From Ectocarpus siliculosus (taxonomy: Eukaryota; Sar; Phaeophyceae; Ectocarpales; Ectocarpaceae): 64,000 bases of DNA. The stretch lies in the NCBI GenBank assembly GCA_000310025.1, contig FN649741.1:7950612-8014611 (forward strand), read 5' to 3'. The position numbers were made by a program, and so were the translations under genes. Below, one piece after another: positions 36,441-48,648 of the stretch. Below the pieces are notes generated by a model. The model did no database searches and was not told the DNA's origin. It saw only the letters and a list, made by a program, of their open reading frames with translations. Position 1 is the first letter of the stretch. Each line of letters opens with the position of its first letter.

Positions 36441-36948
36441 CCCTGACCCTAACCCTAACCTGGGAGGGTTAGGGCCCCTGTTTTCGTCACGTGTCACAGA
36501 GAACAGGGTTCGGGTTTCAAAACAGGATCTCAGTTTGAAACCCGATTTCTGTTGTGTACGTTGTTGCAAGGGCCCCCTAGAGTTAGGGTTAGGGTTAGGG
36601 TAAGTCTTCAGTCCCCAGCCTTCTTTTGATTTCGAGGTAACGGGCGTGATGTCATTCCAAAGCCCTCGCGAGGGGCTTTAATTCGGCAATCCATGGTCTA
36701 CCGTAGGGTTAGCGGTTGTGGAGATATGGCAAGCGATCGAACCCTAGGGTTTGGGGCTAGGGCGCACGGGATCCGATGACTTTACCAAATGATTTTTGGT
36801 TCGTGAGACTTGTTTTTTTGCACCGGACATGTGTTTTGGGAGCGTCCGAGGAGGATTTTTTTTCGGGGGCGGCGGAAGATTGGTCCCTTATCGTACTGGT
36901 TTCAGTATTGTCGGGGTGAGCGAGGGTTAGGGTTAGGATTAGGGTTAG
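36441..36948. repeat. Interstitial telomere-like repeats
   Basis: Three short tracts of TTAGGG-type repeat: CCCTAACCCTAACC in C-rich orientation at about 36441-36460 facing GGGAGGGTTAGGG at 36463-36475; TTAGGGTTAGGGTTAGGG at about 36583-36600; and GGGTTAGGGTTAGGATTAGG near 36924-36945. Between the first two lies a hairpin with arms CGGGTTTCAAA and TTTGAAACCCG (about 36510-36545). The opposed tracts could mark an old chromosome-end fusion or telomerase-mediated break repair. Confidence 0.85.
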
Positions 36949-37070
36949 TCTTCAGTCCCCAGGCTTCTTTTGATTTCGAGGTAACCGGCGTGACACCATT
37001 CGAAAGCCCTCGCGAGGGGCTTTAATTCGGTAACCCATGCTCTACGGTAGAGTTAGCGGTTGTGGAGATG
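36603..37070. repeat. ~120-bp direct repeat flanking the telomeric tracts
   Basis: The block starting GTCTTCAGTCCCCAGCCTTC, continuing TTTTGATTTCGAGGTAAC and CCCTCGCGAGGGGCTTTAAT and ending GTTAGCGGTTGTGGAGAT, is found at about 36603-36724 and again, with a handful of changes, at 36948-37070. The copies begin right after TTAGGG tracts, so repeat and telomeric tract were duplicated together. Confidence 0.85.
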
Positions 37071-37109
37071 CTCGCCACCCTGGTAAGCGCGCCGACTACA
37101 ACGACAAAT

Positions 37110-37735
37110 GCCCACGCTACCCCCCCTACATCTGGAAGCGCGTTGGCGGAGATCTGTGATGACTGTGCAGCTCCCCCCTTCATCTGGAGAACCGCCCAAC
37201 CGAAAAGCCCTGCGCTGCCCCCCCTTCATCTGGAGACGCGGAGGTGCAGAAATGCTGCCCTCCCCTACATCTGGAGAGCGTGGACCCGCGTCGCCCCCAC
37301 TACATGTGGGGGCGCGCTGGTGAGGAAAAGTTGCCCTCCCCTACATCTGGAGAGCGTGGACCCGCGCCGCCCCCCCTACGTCTGGGGGCGCGCTGGTGAA
37401 GAACTGCTGCCCTCCCCTACATCTGGAGAGCGTTGACCCGTGCTGCCATCTCTACATATGGAGGTGCACTGGCAAGGAACTATTGCCCCCCACGTCTGGG
37501 GTGCGTCGGCTGGCGCTGCCCCCCCTACGTCTGGAGGCGCGCTGTTGTGTAACCACTGCTGTACGTCCCTCCCCTACATCTGGAAGGCGTATACTGATGC
37601 CTTCCCCCCTTATTTCTGGAGAGAACACCTGTGAGATATTTGCGCTACCCACCCTACATCTGGGGGTGCGTGCTAGTACCCTCCCCTACATCTGGAGAGC
37701 ACACCTACGATAAATTGCTCTACCCCCCCTTCGAC
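37110..37735. repeat. CTACATCTGGAGAGC minisatellite
   Basis: About fifteen imperfect copies of a 30-50-bp unit built on CCCCCCTACATCTGGAGAGC, often followed by a GTGGACCCGCGCCGCC-type block. Copy length varies. Apparent open frames inside it merely reflect the repeat. Confidence 0.85.
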
Positions 37736-38116
37736 TAAGGGGATACGATTCTCGGGAGGTATGGTGTGCCGCCGTTCTTATCTACCTGTGGCGTTTGGTC
37801 GCGAGTATCGACCTGAGGCACAGCACTACTCAACGGTGAGCCAACCGGTCCAGTCACGTGACGCCTAACTCAACGCTTGGAACTGGTACTTGTTTCGCCA
37901 TTCCCCAATCCAACCAATTGTATCTCTTCACTGAATGAATCCAGAGGGTTGATCGAACCTAAATGGCCAATACATCGAAATTGACCGTCCCATGAACCGA
38001 AAGGAATCGATTTTCGAATCACATGAAAATCATTTTCCATGTCTACGCGATTTTGATCGTAGCCTACCACACTTCTAATCGATGTTGCCGTCCTCATGTC
38101 GATGCTTGCATGCCAG

Positions 38117-40319
38117 GTCGACACGTGCTCCAAGTTCCTAGACCTTCCCACTTGCGCTGCCTGGGAACCTGACACCACCGCCTTCCTCAAGCTCACCACC
38201 AAACAGGTCAGGCGCGCGCGTGGTTGCTGGAGTGTCGAAAACACCACACTAGGATGACATGGAATATACCTAAATCTCATACATGTATGTTCGTCTTGTT
38301 TTGTGCAGGTATTCAGGGGGTGGGGTTGCCAGTTGCGACTAGGCCTGGTGGATTGTTTGCTCGAAAAGGATTATTCCTGCGTCGGTATGGTTGGGGAGTG
38401 AACCAGGTTCGCTTGTAGTGTAGGCTGTGTAGAGGGTGGTCTGTTTGTTGCGTGTGTGCCGGGCAGGGGAAGTGATGAACTTCCAAAGCCATGCGCTGAT
38501 CACATACACTGCACGCACGCGTCCCCCCTACAAAGCACACTGCCACGTGACACTGAGGACCACCCTCACCTCCAACACCCGAGGAACTCTTGACACACCC
38601 GGCACCCGCCCGCCCTTATGTACGTGATTGCACGACACACGAAACAGCTGCCGACCTTCCTTGGATGCTGGGTGCTGATCGGTATCTGCGCGGCTTCGAT
38701 GTCGACGTCCGACGGTGCTATTCTAGCCATCTCCACCGTCCTCTCGACAATATCGCGCGTAAGGTAGATCAAGGGCAGCACACCCAGGCTATCGGGCTAC
38801 GATGGCTAGTGGTTCCAACGGTACCCTCGTTCAAAGAGTATCGTCCTTGACCTCAAGGCAACAACTGCTCTTGACAGGCACTGCTTAAAGTCGTTGTGGG
38901 ACAGTTCGTTGTTTCATTATCCATGATTGATGCCGAATGGTAGGTACCATGAATGTAGCATAAAAGTCAATTCGCGGTTTGCAGGTAAGGACTTCCTCTG
39001 TCTCCCGGCGTCGTGTCCGGCCTGCTCTGTTGCTAACCAATATCACCATTCTATGTGTTCTTTGTTGTGTACCCTGAGCACCAACTTGGCCGTCGTCATA
39101 TCCCCTTGTTTATCCCGTTGTATGCTCCAGGCCATTCCCGGAGGTGACCGGTTCAGTGACGTCAAGCTGCTCACGATCGTGCGCGTCAGCATCATCCCCG
39201 TAACCTTGATTGCTTGTATTGTGGCTTCAACATACAATGAGACTGGATGTGAGTCAAACAATCACGTTCTTCGGCTGTTCTTCTGTCTCCCTGTCTCTGT
39301 TCTTGGTCTTGGTTTTGCAGTAAAGCCATTGATACTGAAGTCTGGTGGGTAAGGGGGTACGCCGGGCTTTCGTCTCCCGTGATATATTGGTTTGAACGCA
39401 AGAATGGAAACACTGGCACGCGCTGATGATGGTACACAAATCTAAGGCTCCAAACGTCTGATACCCATTGGTTTTAAGCTCGTCAACGAGTGAATGCCAA
39501 CAAGAGCGGCACTCACAATCGCTGCTAGGAAGTTGTTGCTGTTGTTGAGAACATAGGATGCTGTCACGATAGCGGACGATGAAATCGATACGATGATGCT
39601 GACGCGGCGTTCGATCGAACTGATGGTCGTTGTCTCAACGATCGTGACGCTTCTTGTGCGCAGACCTATTGATCGTGGCCTTCGACATCGTGCTTGCTGG
39701 ATGTATCGCCCCCCTCTTCGCCGCGATCTACTTCAAGAAGTCGGTAAGCGAGCGAGCATCACCACAACAAGATCTGGTTTCGCACAATCGCATGTGTGGT
39801 CACGGGCAGTTGCCGTGACTGCACCAAGCGTGCACCTTGTGCGATACACTCCGCTGGGGCGTGTGTACCCCTCTATCCCATCATCAGGTCTATCGCATAA
39901 CCGTCGTTGGATGCCGGTGTCGTCGTTGACTCAACACTGCGATCGAGGATGATATCAAGCATTTGTGTGTACTCGTGCGCCTGCTCGTCGTCTAGACATA
40001 TCTACGCTGGCCAACTTGGGCCAAGTTTTTACTACAGCTTGTGACCATTCCATACCATGCCCGAACCATACCACACCAAGACCGTTGAAGTTCCCCGGAT
40101 GTGGCAATGCGAGGAATAGACACAAGAACTATCATGGGTGGGATGTAACACACCACCAATGACAACGCCACCGTCAACCAATAGGTGACCCCTGGAGACG
40201 CTCCCGCGCCTGTCCTGTTCGGCTCTATCTTTCGCGCTATCCTGGAGTTTGCCTTGCCCAAGGACGGCCTCCTCGCCATCCCGCACGGTGAATTCAACTT
40301 CCACTATGGCCCCGGCGAG
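38117..40319 (+). pseudogene. Na+/solute symporter (SSS family), 5'-truncated gene fragment
   Basis: Five phase-compatible exons, 38117-38206, 38648-38758, 39131-39248, 39664-39743 and 40185-40319, give about 178 residues of a sodium:solute symporter, a plasma-membrane transporter coupling solute uptake to a Na+ or H+ gradient. Key stretches are GICAASMSTSDGAILAISTV, LLTIVRVSIIPVTLIACIVA, YLLIVAFDIVLAGCIAPLF and ILEFALPKDGLLAIP, a late block common in stramenopile members. Intron phases are 0, 0, 1, 0 and the frame is unbroken. The family is normally 500-700 residues with 12-15 membrane helices. The N-terminal half was not found upstream, where the minisatellite and telomeric repeats begin, and the 3' exons would have to lie beyond the DIRS remnant that starts within about 50 bp of the last exon. 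It could be a live gene with exons I missed; a truncated copy is more likely. Confidence 0.75.
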
Positions 40320-40362
40320 GTAAGCACGAAGCACACGCTGCAGGCGTCAATGTGCCACTATG

Positions 40363-41510
40363 CTACCTCTCCTCTCTGTGTGGACGTTTGTTCGGTTTCA
40401 GCTTTACTGTCGCGGCGTTCCCAACAGCTGCCACTCTGAAGTGCGACGTGGGCAGATCCCAGCCTGCGTACAGTTTATGGAAGTACTTGACAGCCGCGAG
40501 GTACCCCTTCACCGTATGGCTCTGGTTCTTGTACACGAAACACCTCGACGCCATAAACGCAGTCAGCTCTCTCACTGCGCTATCCACACCGCCCTCCTCG
40601 TACAACCATGGACTCAGATTCGCTTTAGCTCTTTCAGCTGTCCACGTGTCCCACTTGCTGTGGTATCCTTTCAGCGTGCTCACGTTCAGGGAGCCGTCCT
40701 CCATTATCCTGAGGAGCCTTTCGCCTTCATCGCTCGTTCCCTTCGTCCCGTGTTCGCTTCCTGTACTTGAACACGTTAGAGTCATTACACCTTCGTTAGT
40801 TCTTTTGCTCATCATTCTCGTCTTTCTCTTATCACTTCTTCTCTTTACAAGCTTGCCATGCGGCTCCATACGAGGCCATCCATTCTTTGGTTCTGGAGTT
40901 TCTCTTGCAGTACCATTTCAATTAGCTCTCTTCCGGTGTCTCCGATGTCTTGCATTCGCCAGTTATCATCATGCGTGAGTCTTTCCACATTGACTTCTAC
41001 GTCCTCTGACTTCCATCTAGATATCCCGTCCGCGAGGGTATTCTCGCGTCCCGGGATGTGTTTCGCCACGTGACACCATCCGTTTTCAATCTCCATGCGA
41101 CCAAGCAGTCTCATGAGCAGTCCCGCTCGCCTGTCTCTCGAGCCCCCGCATCTGTTCACCCACGATACCGCCGACATATTGTCTCCCCTCATCATGATAG
41201 CTTGTCCGTGTTGCGTCGGCTTTTCTCCCACGACCATTTGGACCACCCAGCATGTAATTATCATTCCGAGCAATTCTGACGTGTCGGTGATCAGGCGCGT
41301 CTTCACCGCTGCTTCTTGAGCCATGATTTCCGCCGAATGAAGGCTGAGGTAGTCCCGGGGCGTGGGCTCGTCTCCCCATGCCTTCGTGTCTCGGCGAAAC
41401 CTCTCCTTCTGTTCCTGGGTGTTTAAGGCCCTGGTTTGACACGTTAACATTTGGGCCCAGAGCTTGCGCTTGCTGGTGTTTCGCCCGCTGGGTATAGCGA
41501 CGTGAGACAC
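40363..41510 (-). mobile_element. Truncated DIRS-like retrotransposon (RNase H and tyrosine recombinase N-terminus)
   Basis: Two overlapping minus-strand frames. Frame 41510-40845 contains an RNase H-like domain: RGDNMSAVSWVNR with the acidic residue, then HIPGRENTLADGISRW with the final Asp, in the style of DIRS/Ngaro elements. Frame 40869-40363 overlaps it in another phase and resembles the N-terminal core-binding domain of a tyrosine recombinase (TLKGYHSKWDTWTAERA ... GYLAAVKYFHKLY). The overlap of RNase H and recombinase frames is a hallmark of DIRS-type elements. No reverse transcriptase is seen upstream, and the recombinase catalytic R-H-R-Y half is missing before the symporter exon at 40319. 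The element is therefore broken at both ends and cannot be autonomous. The frames themselves are open, so the insertion may be fairly young. Confidence 0.8.
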
Positions 41511-41890
41511 AGAAACAACGGGTGGGGGGGGGGGCGATAACGTGTTAACGGTCTTACTAAGGGGCTAGGTTTCGCCCACAGGGTATAGCGACGTGAGACT
41601 CACAGCTCGACGAGAGATAGGACCATCTGGAAGCGAAAACGTCGGCATCGAAACCAATGGTTCTGCCGCCTGTATCGCTTTCGCCCTTGCTCGTTTTCGT
41701 TGCCTATTTCTCGCATCGATTTTTTGTCGCCCACTCGGTAGATGGTCTGGTCCTACCAAGAAGTCTTGAAGAGGAGGGTCAATCTCTTCTTCGTTGTCTG
41801 TTTCTCGTGTCGATTTTTTGTCGCCCACTCGATAGATGGTCTGGTCCTACCAAGAAGTCTTGAAGAGGAGGGTCAATCGTACCCCGCCCT
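41477..41890. repeat. Two local duplications
   Basis: GTTTCGCCCGCTGGGTATAG followed by CGACGTGAGAC at about 41477-41507 recurs at about 41567-41597. A block of about 90 bp (TCGATTTTTTGTCGCCCACT followed by GTAGATGGTCTGGTCCTACC) occurs at about 41718-41805 and 41810-41880. They may be remnants of the internal or terminal repeats of the DIRS element beside them. Confidence 0.6.
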
Positions 41891-42530
41891 CGGGGTCGGG
41901 GTCGGCTCGAAACGTTGGCGGGGGCGTCGAGCTTAGCTTTTCTCGTCGTGGAGATTATCCCGGCTCCTCGTCACACCTTGATTAGGTCCCCCTGGCGCTT
42001 GAAAGTACTCCAGGAAATACACTGACTGTAGATATTTGCACCCCTTCCGGTGGTCGCGGAAGGGGCCTGAGTGCTTTGTAGCTGTATCCGGTCTCACTTT
42101 AAGTTGTAGAGTCGGGTGCACGGAGGGTTTAGCAGCGGTCGACCCAAGAAAAGTCAGCGAGATTGAAACGAAGTCACTCCATTGTACCAGGTGTATCCTA
42201 GTACGAAATATGAGTATCCTGTACACCCGTGTGGCGAAAAATGAAACTTTGAGGGGGCTGCCTCGTGTCGCGATCCGGAAATCTCACTAATAAGCGTTTG
42301 TGAGCTGCTACTCGCCGTTTCACACGGCAAATGCAGCATCATGCAATAGGCTGTTCGTCTCGAGTTCCGGCTGAATGCAAAGAGTTATGGGTTACCATCA
42401 CAGCGTGTCATCGCGAACAAGCGCGTCGTGACGGGGTACAGTGGTCCAGAGGAATGCAAAAACGGGGTGAAGTCTCGCCGATGTCATTCATTTAGGATAA
42501 CAAGGAAATTTTCAGCTATGGGACTGTGGG
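41891..42530. other. No gene recognised
   Basis: No domain or splice-supported exon was seen. A continuation of the symporter gene was looked for here and not found. Confidence 0.4.
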
Positions 42531-42539
42531 AGAGAATGG

Positions 42540-42900
42540 TTGGAGAGAGGGGGGGGGGGGGGGGGGGGACCCATAATCGTGGGTGCCGTATTCCTTTGAC
42601 CCTTGAAAAAGGGGGGGGGGGGGACCCATGGGCCCCCATGCCGTAATCGTTAAACCCTTTNNNNNNNNNNNNNNNNNNNNNNNNNNNNNNNNNNNNNNNN
42701 NNNNNNNNNNNNNNNNNNNNNNNNNNNNNNNNNNNNNNNNNNNNNNNNNNNNNNNNNNNNACCGTACGTTTGGGGAGGGGGGGGGGGGGGGGGGGGGGGT
42801 ACTCATAGTCGGGCACCCCGTAGTCGTTTGACCATTGAGAGAGGGGGGGGGGGGTACTCATGGTCTCGCATGCCGTAGTCGTTAGACCATTGACCTTGCA
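42540..42900. repeat. Poly-G-anchored tandem repeat around a scaffold gap
   Basis: At least four units of about 70-80 bp, each a run of 10-20 G followed by a block like CATGCCGTAGTCGTTAGACC and ATTGA. Two lie before and two after 100 Ns (42661-42760). Single copies of the same block begin the dispersed repeat near 10142-10196 (reverse) and 57960-58012, so this locus is a local expansion of that element's end. Confidence 0.8.
42661..42760. other. Scaffold gap (100 N)
   Basis: One hundred undetermined bases inside the poly-G tandem repeat. The true length and repeat number are unknown. Confidence 0.98.
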
Positions 42901-43410
42901 TCCCTACAAACCGGGACGGAGCACTACGGGTTTTCACCGGACCAGGCTCTCACATCGCCAAGCGAGAAGCACCGTGAGGTATTCGGCGAGTCGCATAGAG
43001 GGTGCGCTGCATCCTTGCTAAGGGTGTTCGGCATCTTGTGCTTACTTCCTTGCGTCGGATGGCAACTGCGTATGACTTATTGTATTTTCTGGTGCTTTCA
43101 CTTCCAGAGACAGTTATAAGCACCGTGTAACGGCCTCGAGGGTGCTTGGGCAACTTTACACAACGTGGCGCGATCATCCCCATTGCGCGGAGTGAGGGTT
43201 TTCGACCCCGCACAACATAATCCACTCGACCACCATTCATTATGGTCACCCAAGAAAAGCCAAAGTAAAAAACAAATGCGGCAACCTGGTAGCCGAGCTC
43301 ACAAAGTGATCGGCTTGTTTTACAACGTCGTTGTCAAACGACAAAAACCCAACCCCGATCGCAAACACCGGGGGAGAATGATTGGAAGGAGGGGGAGTAA
43401 ACGGACGGTG
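42830..43410 (+). repeat. Dispersed ~0.6-kb repeat family, locus B
   Basis: This locus is closely similar to 57957-58560 and, in reverse, to 9795-10600. Shared blocks include GGACCAGGCTCTCACATC, GTGAGGTATTCGGCGAGTCG, GGGTGTTCGGCATCTTGTGC, TTTCTGGTGCTTTCACTTCC and TTTTACAACGTCGTTG followed by CGAC-AAAACCCAACCCC. No frame is conserved in all copies, so it is probably a non-autonomous transposon. Confidence 0.85.
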
Positions 43411-46197
43411 GGTGGCGTGTTTTCGTTTAGTTGGACCGAAAGCAGTTTTGAACGCCCGTTCAGTATTGAACAACCCCCACAGGATTTTTTGCGCCGAACC
43501 ATACCCACGGCAGCGTTCCTGGATTCAACACATACATGTATTTGGTATACACCGGATCGTAGTTCGTTCGAGGTTTTGTAGGGAGTGCATCCAACAAGCG
43601 ACGGCGTTGGAGAAGCAGAGGGAAACCTTGACCCACAAAGAGTTGGAAGCCCCCCCCGAGATCGCAACGAGCACCATCTGGCCTCAAGATTTGGGCACAG
43701 CCAGATGAAAGCCCTCCTTCGGACAGCTTCACCAAGAACCTGTGCTTCCGATATGCGAATCTTAGACGACAAGTGTCCGGAACTCTGCTAGAAGGCCATG
43801 CACCACGCACCCTTGTGTGATGGGCTTAGGATGGCAGCGCATCCGTGAACCAACATCGGATGTCGCGCCTAATGCATTGTTCGCCGTCCAACTTGGTCTA
43901 ACAGCAAAAAACGAAAAGAAAAAGCTCCCTGCAGATCCGAAGGCCCTCTCTCTGTAGACGGGCTTTCCCCGAGAACGAATTGGAAGAAGACTATGTAGCA
44001 CGCCGACGTACCCCTGGTATGTCGAGACCTTGTGCCTTCTCCCCGACTCATTCTCCTCCAGCTCATGTGCAGCAGCGTCGAGCCTTGACCTTGTCACGAA
44101 ATAATGGTTCACCTCCCTTGCACCTCCTGCCGCATTGCGCTTTTCATGGAAAACGAGGTGTATCCTTCGCAATACCGACGAGTACAACGAGGGATGCCCT
44201 TGCATTTGTTGGGAAACCTTGAAACTTAACCTGCTCGACGTGCTACTTGCAGCTCTTGAAAAACACATTTCGTAGCAGTGGTCAAAAATGAGTCTGCCAT
44301 TTGTCTTCATAGACTGCAGTTTACCGTGAAGCATGCCATGAACCCCATGGAGGAGGCCGTTGTGGCCCCTCCCACCAGAAACATGCACGAACACGTCTCT
44401 AACGGCGTCGACATTGTCTCCAGGAACGAACGGTTGACCTCGAATCCCTCGTCGTTTCGCGATGCCTCCAATGATGAAGCAAGAAGTGTTCTCTTCTGAA
44501 ATACTTCACGGTACGACCACACTACCAACGTACAAGGTATATCAAAGCAGATACAACACGAGCAACGGGATGACGAGCATGCGCGAGAGCGAGTGCCGAC
44601 GAAACGCGCAAACACACGTACGTTAGTTGGTGGCGTCAACTGGAATAGGTATACTCAAACTATCGACTGATCACATAATTTTCTCTCGGTCGAGGACGGG
44701 AACGTGGAGGGTCCTGTACTTCGTAATAATTCCGTTATACGCAGGCATTCCTTCAGACGAAAGAACAGGACATACATATCTTTTTTTTTGTACTGTTGCA
44801 CCGACGCCACTTTGATCTTCAAGTAGTAGACACACAACGCCTCGTCTGTCTGTCTGTCTGTCTGTGACACGTTCGACAATAACCCAGCAGACTGGAGCCC
44901 ATTTCACCATCTAGACACCAAAATGCAATCTACTGCTGTAAGACTTGCACACAACATGTAGTATTTTGCCCGAGCTGTCCCAACTGCTACCGTTTCATCC
45001 CGTGGTCGGTGTCTCCAGATAGCACAGTATCTGTGCCGACATAACTGTCGGATTCACGCATCCCCGAGACCGAGGAGGAGGCGTGTCATTTATTTGTTGC
45101 TTCGAAACAGGTTCTTCTCGCTGCTGGTAACCGGCTGGTACGTAGCAAATGCTATCGCAGAGGGACGGACAAGGTGGAGGGAGACACATGCCGGCAGGGA
45201 GGAGGGATAAAGGAGGCAGTACCGCTGCTGCTCTTAGCTAACCGCGGAAGCGAGAGGACGAGAGAAACGCTTGGTTTGTTTCACGATCTATGCATGTGTA
45301 GAGAGAGAGAGGTGTATCCATGTGTTGCTGATTGGCTTGACTCGTACAGCAGTAGTAGTGTACACGTAAGTGGTGACACCATGACTGCTAGATCTTGGGA
45401 ACGGTTATCAAATTGGGAGATTCAGCATTCCACGAAATGTCCTGCGATATCCTCGCTTCGGGTGGGCTTGCAGTAAAAATAGACTATTTTGCTGCCCTCC
45501 GCTCTATGCAGCAGTGACTTCCTTAGACTATGGGTTTGGGCGAGAGCGTATGTATGGTAGTTTCTGTGAAAGAAATGAGAAAGATTATTTAGAAAAATAA
45601 ATACACCCACAGAAAGACTACCCGTTCGAGATATACCCACAGTCGAACGGGAGGTGGTGGAGTCTTCTCAGTGAGTGGAGGAAAACCGGCTGGGTACTGA
45701 ACTTGTTTCGAGTCTTTTCAGTGATACCAGCTGGTGCTAAGTACAAAACCATCTGCACAGGTAACCTACATTTTGCAATATCTCCCCTGTAGTCTAGTTC
45801 TCTGCTGGGTCAACGACAAAAATGTCGGGGAGAATCCCTCCGTTATGTCGTGTGTCGTAAAATGTAACCTTCACAGGGAGCACAGCGCAGTGTCTTGTGA
45901 CAACTTGCTAGTCTTCAGATACGAGTTTAGGAATATTATTGTAGAAGAATGAATACAGACAGAAAAAAAAATATGGAAGAGACTTACTGGTTTCCCGCCG
46001 TTTTGGAGTCTACAAAACGACATTTGATCCTTTGGGGTTTACGTATAATTGATGCAGAGGTAAGATTGGTATATATATACGGGGTGCATGGTAAGTAGGG
46101 CATAGCAGTCAGTTTGAATCTTGCTTAGCTTGTTTCGTGTTATGTTTGGAGTTGGCAAACAGCAGTACAGCACAAAATATTTCAAATGATATGGGGA
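43411..46197. other. No gene recognised; unassigned open frames and a microsatellite
   Basis: A 210-codon minus-strand frame (43762-44394), neighbouring frames at 43460-43810, and a plus-strand acidic stretch near 43575-43708 have no recognisable domain; they may be degraded coding sequence. A (GTCT)n microsatellite lies at 44844-44865. The remainder shows only short frames. Confidence 0.4.
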
Positions 46198-46490
46198 TTG
46201 TTGGTTGGGCGACTTCCCAGTTGTTCCTCAGAACGTTTTGCCGAGACATCTTGTTGGCACCATGTCGCAATCACGTTGTAGAGCATCCGTCATGAAGAGC
46301 AGCATCGGCAGCGAGGAGCAGTTGGCATCTCCGTGTGGAGAAGTGGTGTGGACATCTTACTGGAGTACAGCGAAGGATACAACACGTGCAGAATTACCCC
46401 ACAGCGGTTAGCAGAGAAGACGATGTGTGTCAGCCGCGAGGTCAATGTGGGAGAGCAGCTTTGCACGAAACTCGATACAGCCTTCCCGCC
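46198..46490. repeat. Dispersed ~290-bp repeat, copy 2
   Basis: Second copy of the repeat at 8754-9046, same orientation, with substitutions and small indels spread along the length. No conserved frame is shared with copy 1. Confidence 0.75.
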
Positions 46491-47960
46491 TTGCCTCAAG
46501 TCCTATCGGAGGGTCTACAATATATATGTGGTACCACGGCAGCAGGGATCCGAATGCCGGCATTCATCATTCGTATTTCTTACCAAATTGGGCATTTTTC
46601 GAATTCGGGCCCCCTCCCCGTGACCTTGATTATACCCGCTGGCACTGATTTATTTTCATTGGTCAGCCGGGTAGCGGGTGGATGCCACAATAATAAAAAC
46701 GACACACCCGCATTGCTATGAATAGTCTACTTGTCAATGGACTCGCCAGCATCCGGCGTGGAGGCCGGGCTACAGCGCGGCAACTCCAAGGGTCGCCAGA
46801 ACACCAGCACTTGCAAATGATCAAATGATCTGTCAGAACCTGAAGCCTCAAAAGGTCTAATAGTTGTAGACTACTGCTGCTGTGTGTATTGCTGTATTTG
46901 CTTGGATTCGCCCACGAATGCCCGCAGCAGAAGAGAGCAAAAGAGAAGGAAGGGCAGATGAAGGAGACCAGCGTACTATGATACGTTGCAGAGGGACAGG
47001 CTAGAGCGCCATAAACCATACCAGACACTCTCCCAATGATAGCAATGCTGTTCCTCCTGCTGTTCGGCCTTGTGCTTGGCGGTGACGGCCGAGCGGGCGG
47101 GGGCAACGGTTACTTATAGTGAGGCGGTCGATGCAACTACGTTTTGTCGAGGTTTTTGTGCGTGGAGATGCATTGATGTGTTTTTCATGTCTCATGTGAA
47201 TTGTTTGCATGGTTCACAGAAGAAGTGGTAACGTGTGTGCGCGTGTGCGCGCGTTTTGTATGGTGTGTCTGTCTGCCTGTCTGCTGCCTTCGCCGGTTGT
47301 GGGCAACGTCTCACCGCCGCATCGCCGCCCGAAACGCAACATTTTCGTTTGCCAAACCCACCGCAAACTACCCATGATTTTTTTGTGCCCCTTGCCTTGT
47401 TGTGCAAGCCTTGGGCCTTGGGCCCGTCTGACACGCCACAAACCAGCAGACAGCAGGCGTGACCCCGAGGAGAGAGGAAACAGCATGTCGGACTAAGGCG
47501 CGAGATAGGAAGCAGCATATCGGAATAAGGCGAGACAGGAGTACCGGTCACCAGTCTCTGCGGATAAACTACAGGTATGGTGCATATTTTGTCCATTCCG
47601 CAAAGCACGGGCGAAGGGGCCCCCGTCAAAGTAACACGCCTGGGCGGCGCTGTGTAACACGCGAATATAACCAAAGAGAATCGTACGCGGGTAGATCTTT
47701 CCACGCCTACCTTTCGATTGGGGCTTTATCCCGAACGGTAGTTGCGTGTTTTATTTTCTGAAGAAAAAAACGCTGCGGTGTGCACCGTCAGGGAACTCTT
47801 GGTGTTGTTGTACGCGCGCCGGGTAGGTTGAGGGGAAACACTCCGGCGGGGCAGTACTGCTGTTTCGCGATTTTTCGAGAAGAAAGCCCCGGTGGGGCTG
47901 GATCGACATCGTGAAAAGGCGCGCGTGCACAATATGTAGTGCAGAATCGAAAGGTGACTC
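46491..47960. other. No gene recognised
   Basis: Several open frames of 100-170 codons occur on both strands (for example 47192-47704 minus), with no known domain, no splice-supported structure and strongly overlapping shadows. I do not assign a gene. Confidence 0.4.
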
Positions 47961-48292
47961 TTCCCTGCATGAGGTGTTCGTATACCTTCTTGTGTGTGTT
48001 GAAGATGCTACAGTGCAGGCCCGCACTAAGAACCTCCTATTTTGAGCGAGCTCAGTTCTTATTGGCTGCCCCAACCCGAGCACCAGTTCTTATTGGCCAA
48101 TTTCTTATTTCGTCGTCCCATTCTTCTCCAGAAATGGTTTTTTTTGTTCTTATTTCAACACCAATTGCTCTGTTGGCGTACGTAGTATGACGACGTACTT
48201 TGTTGGCGGCTGTCAACTGCACTCGGCGGAGTGTTTAGTGTATAGTATGAGGAACAATGCTGTTGTTTGGTACAAGAACACACCAAGGCATG

Positions 48293-48634
48293 TGATCGAT
48301 AATTCGGGTGGCTCGGTTCTTTGTGCTTGGAGCTCAAAGCGGGTGGCTCATGGCGGGGCGTGGAAGGGTAGAAACATGTAGAAAACGTATCGAAAAGGAT
48401 TGGAAAGTATCGGGGGCGTGCCAGTGCTCGTCAAACCTTCACGGTATCTGGGCACGCCTTCACTCTTTGTCACTCAACGAATCTCTCTGAATCTCCACCA
48501 AATACCTCTCGCAACCAAGGAATATATGTAGAAAGTTCCTATCCCTCCGCATCTCATCACTGTTACTTTCGTACGTACGTACCGAACATCTCAACCGTCA
48601 TACTATGCTACGAGTACCCCCAATATATCTAATA
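48293..48634 (-). repeat. LTR (left copy; 3' LTR if minus-oriented)
   Basis: 342 bp, starting TGATCGATAATTCGGGTGGC and ending CCCCAATATATCTAATA, identical to 50936-51277 as far as I can compare. It is preceded by target duplication GCATG. Confidence 0.88.
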
Positions 48635-48648
48635 GCCCCCCTACTCGT

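Noticed and set aside
37110-37735. Proline-rich coding repeats
   Set aside because: Unit length varies and is not a multiple of three, and frames are interrupted. It is a minisatellite.
43762-44394. 210-codon minus-strand frame as a gene
   Set aside because: No domain, no supporting splice sites, and composition like surrounding non-coding DNA. It is recorded only as an unassigned frame.
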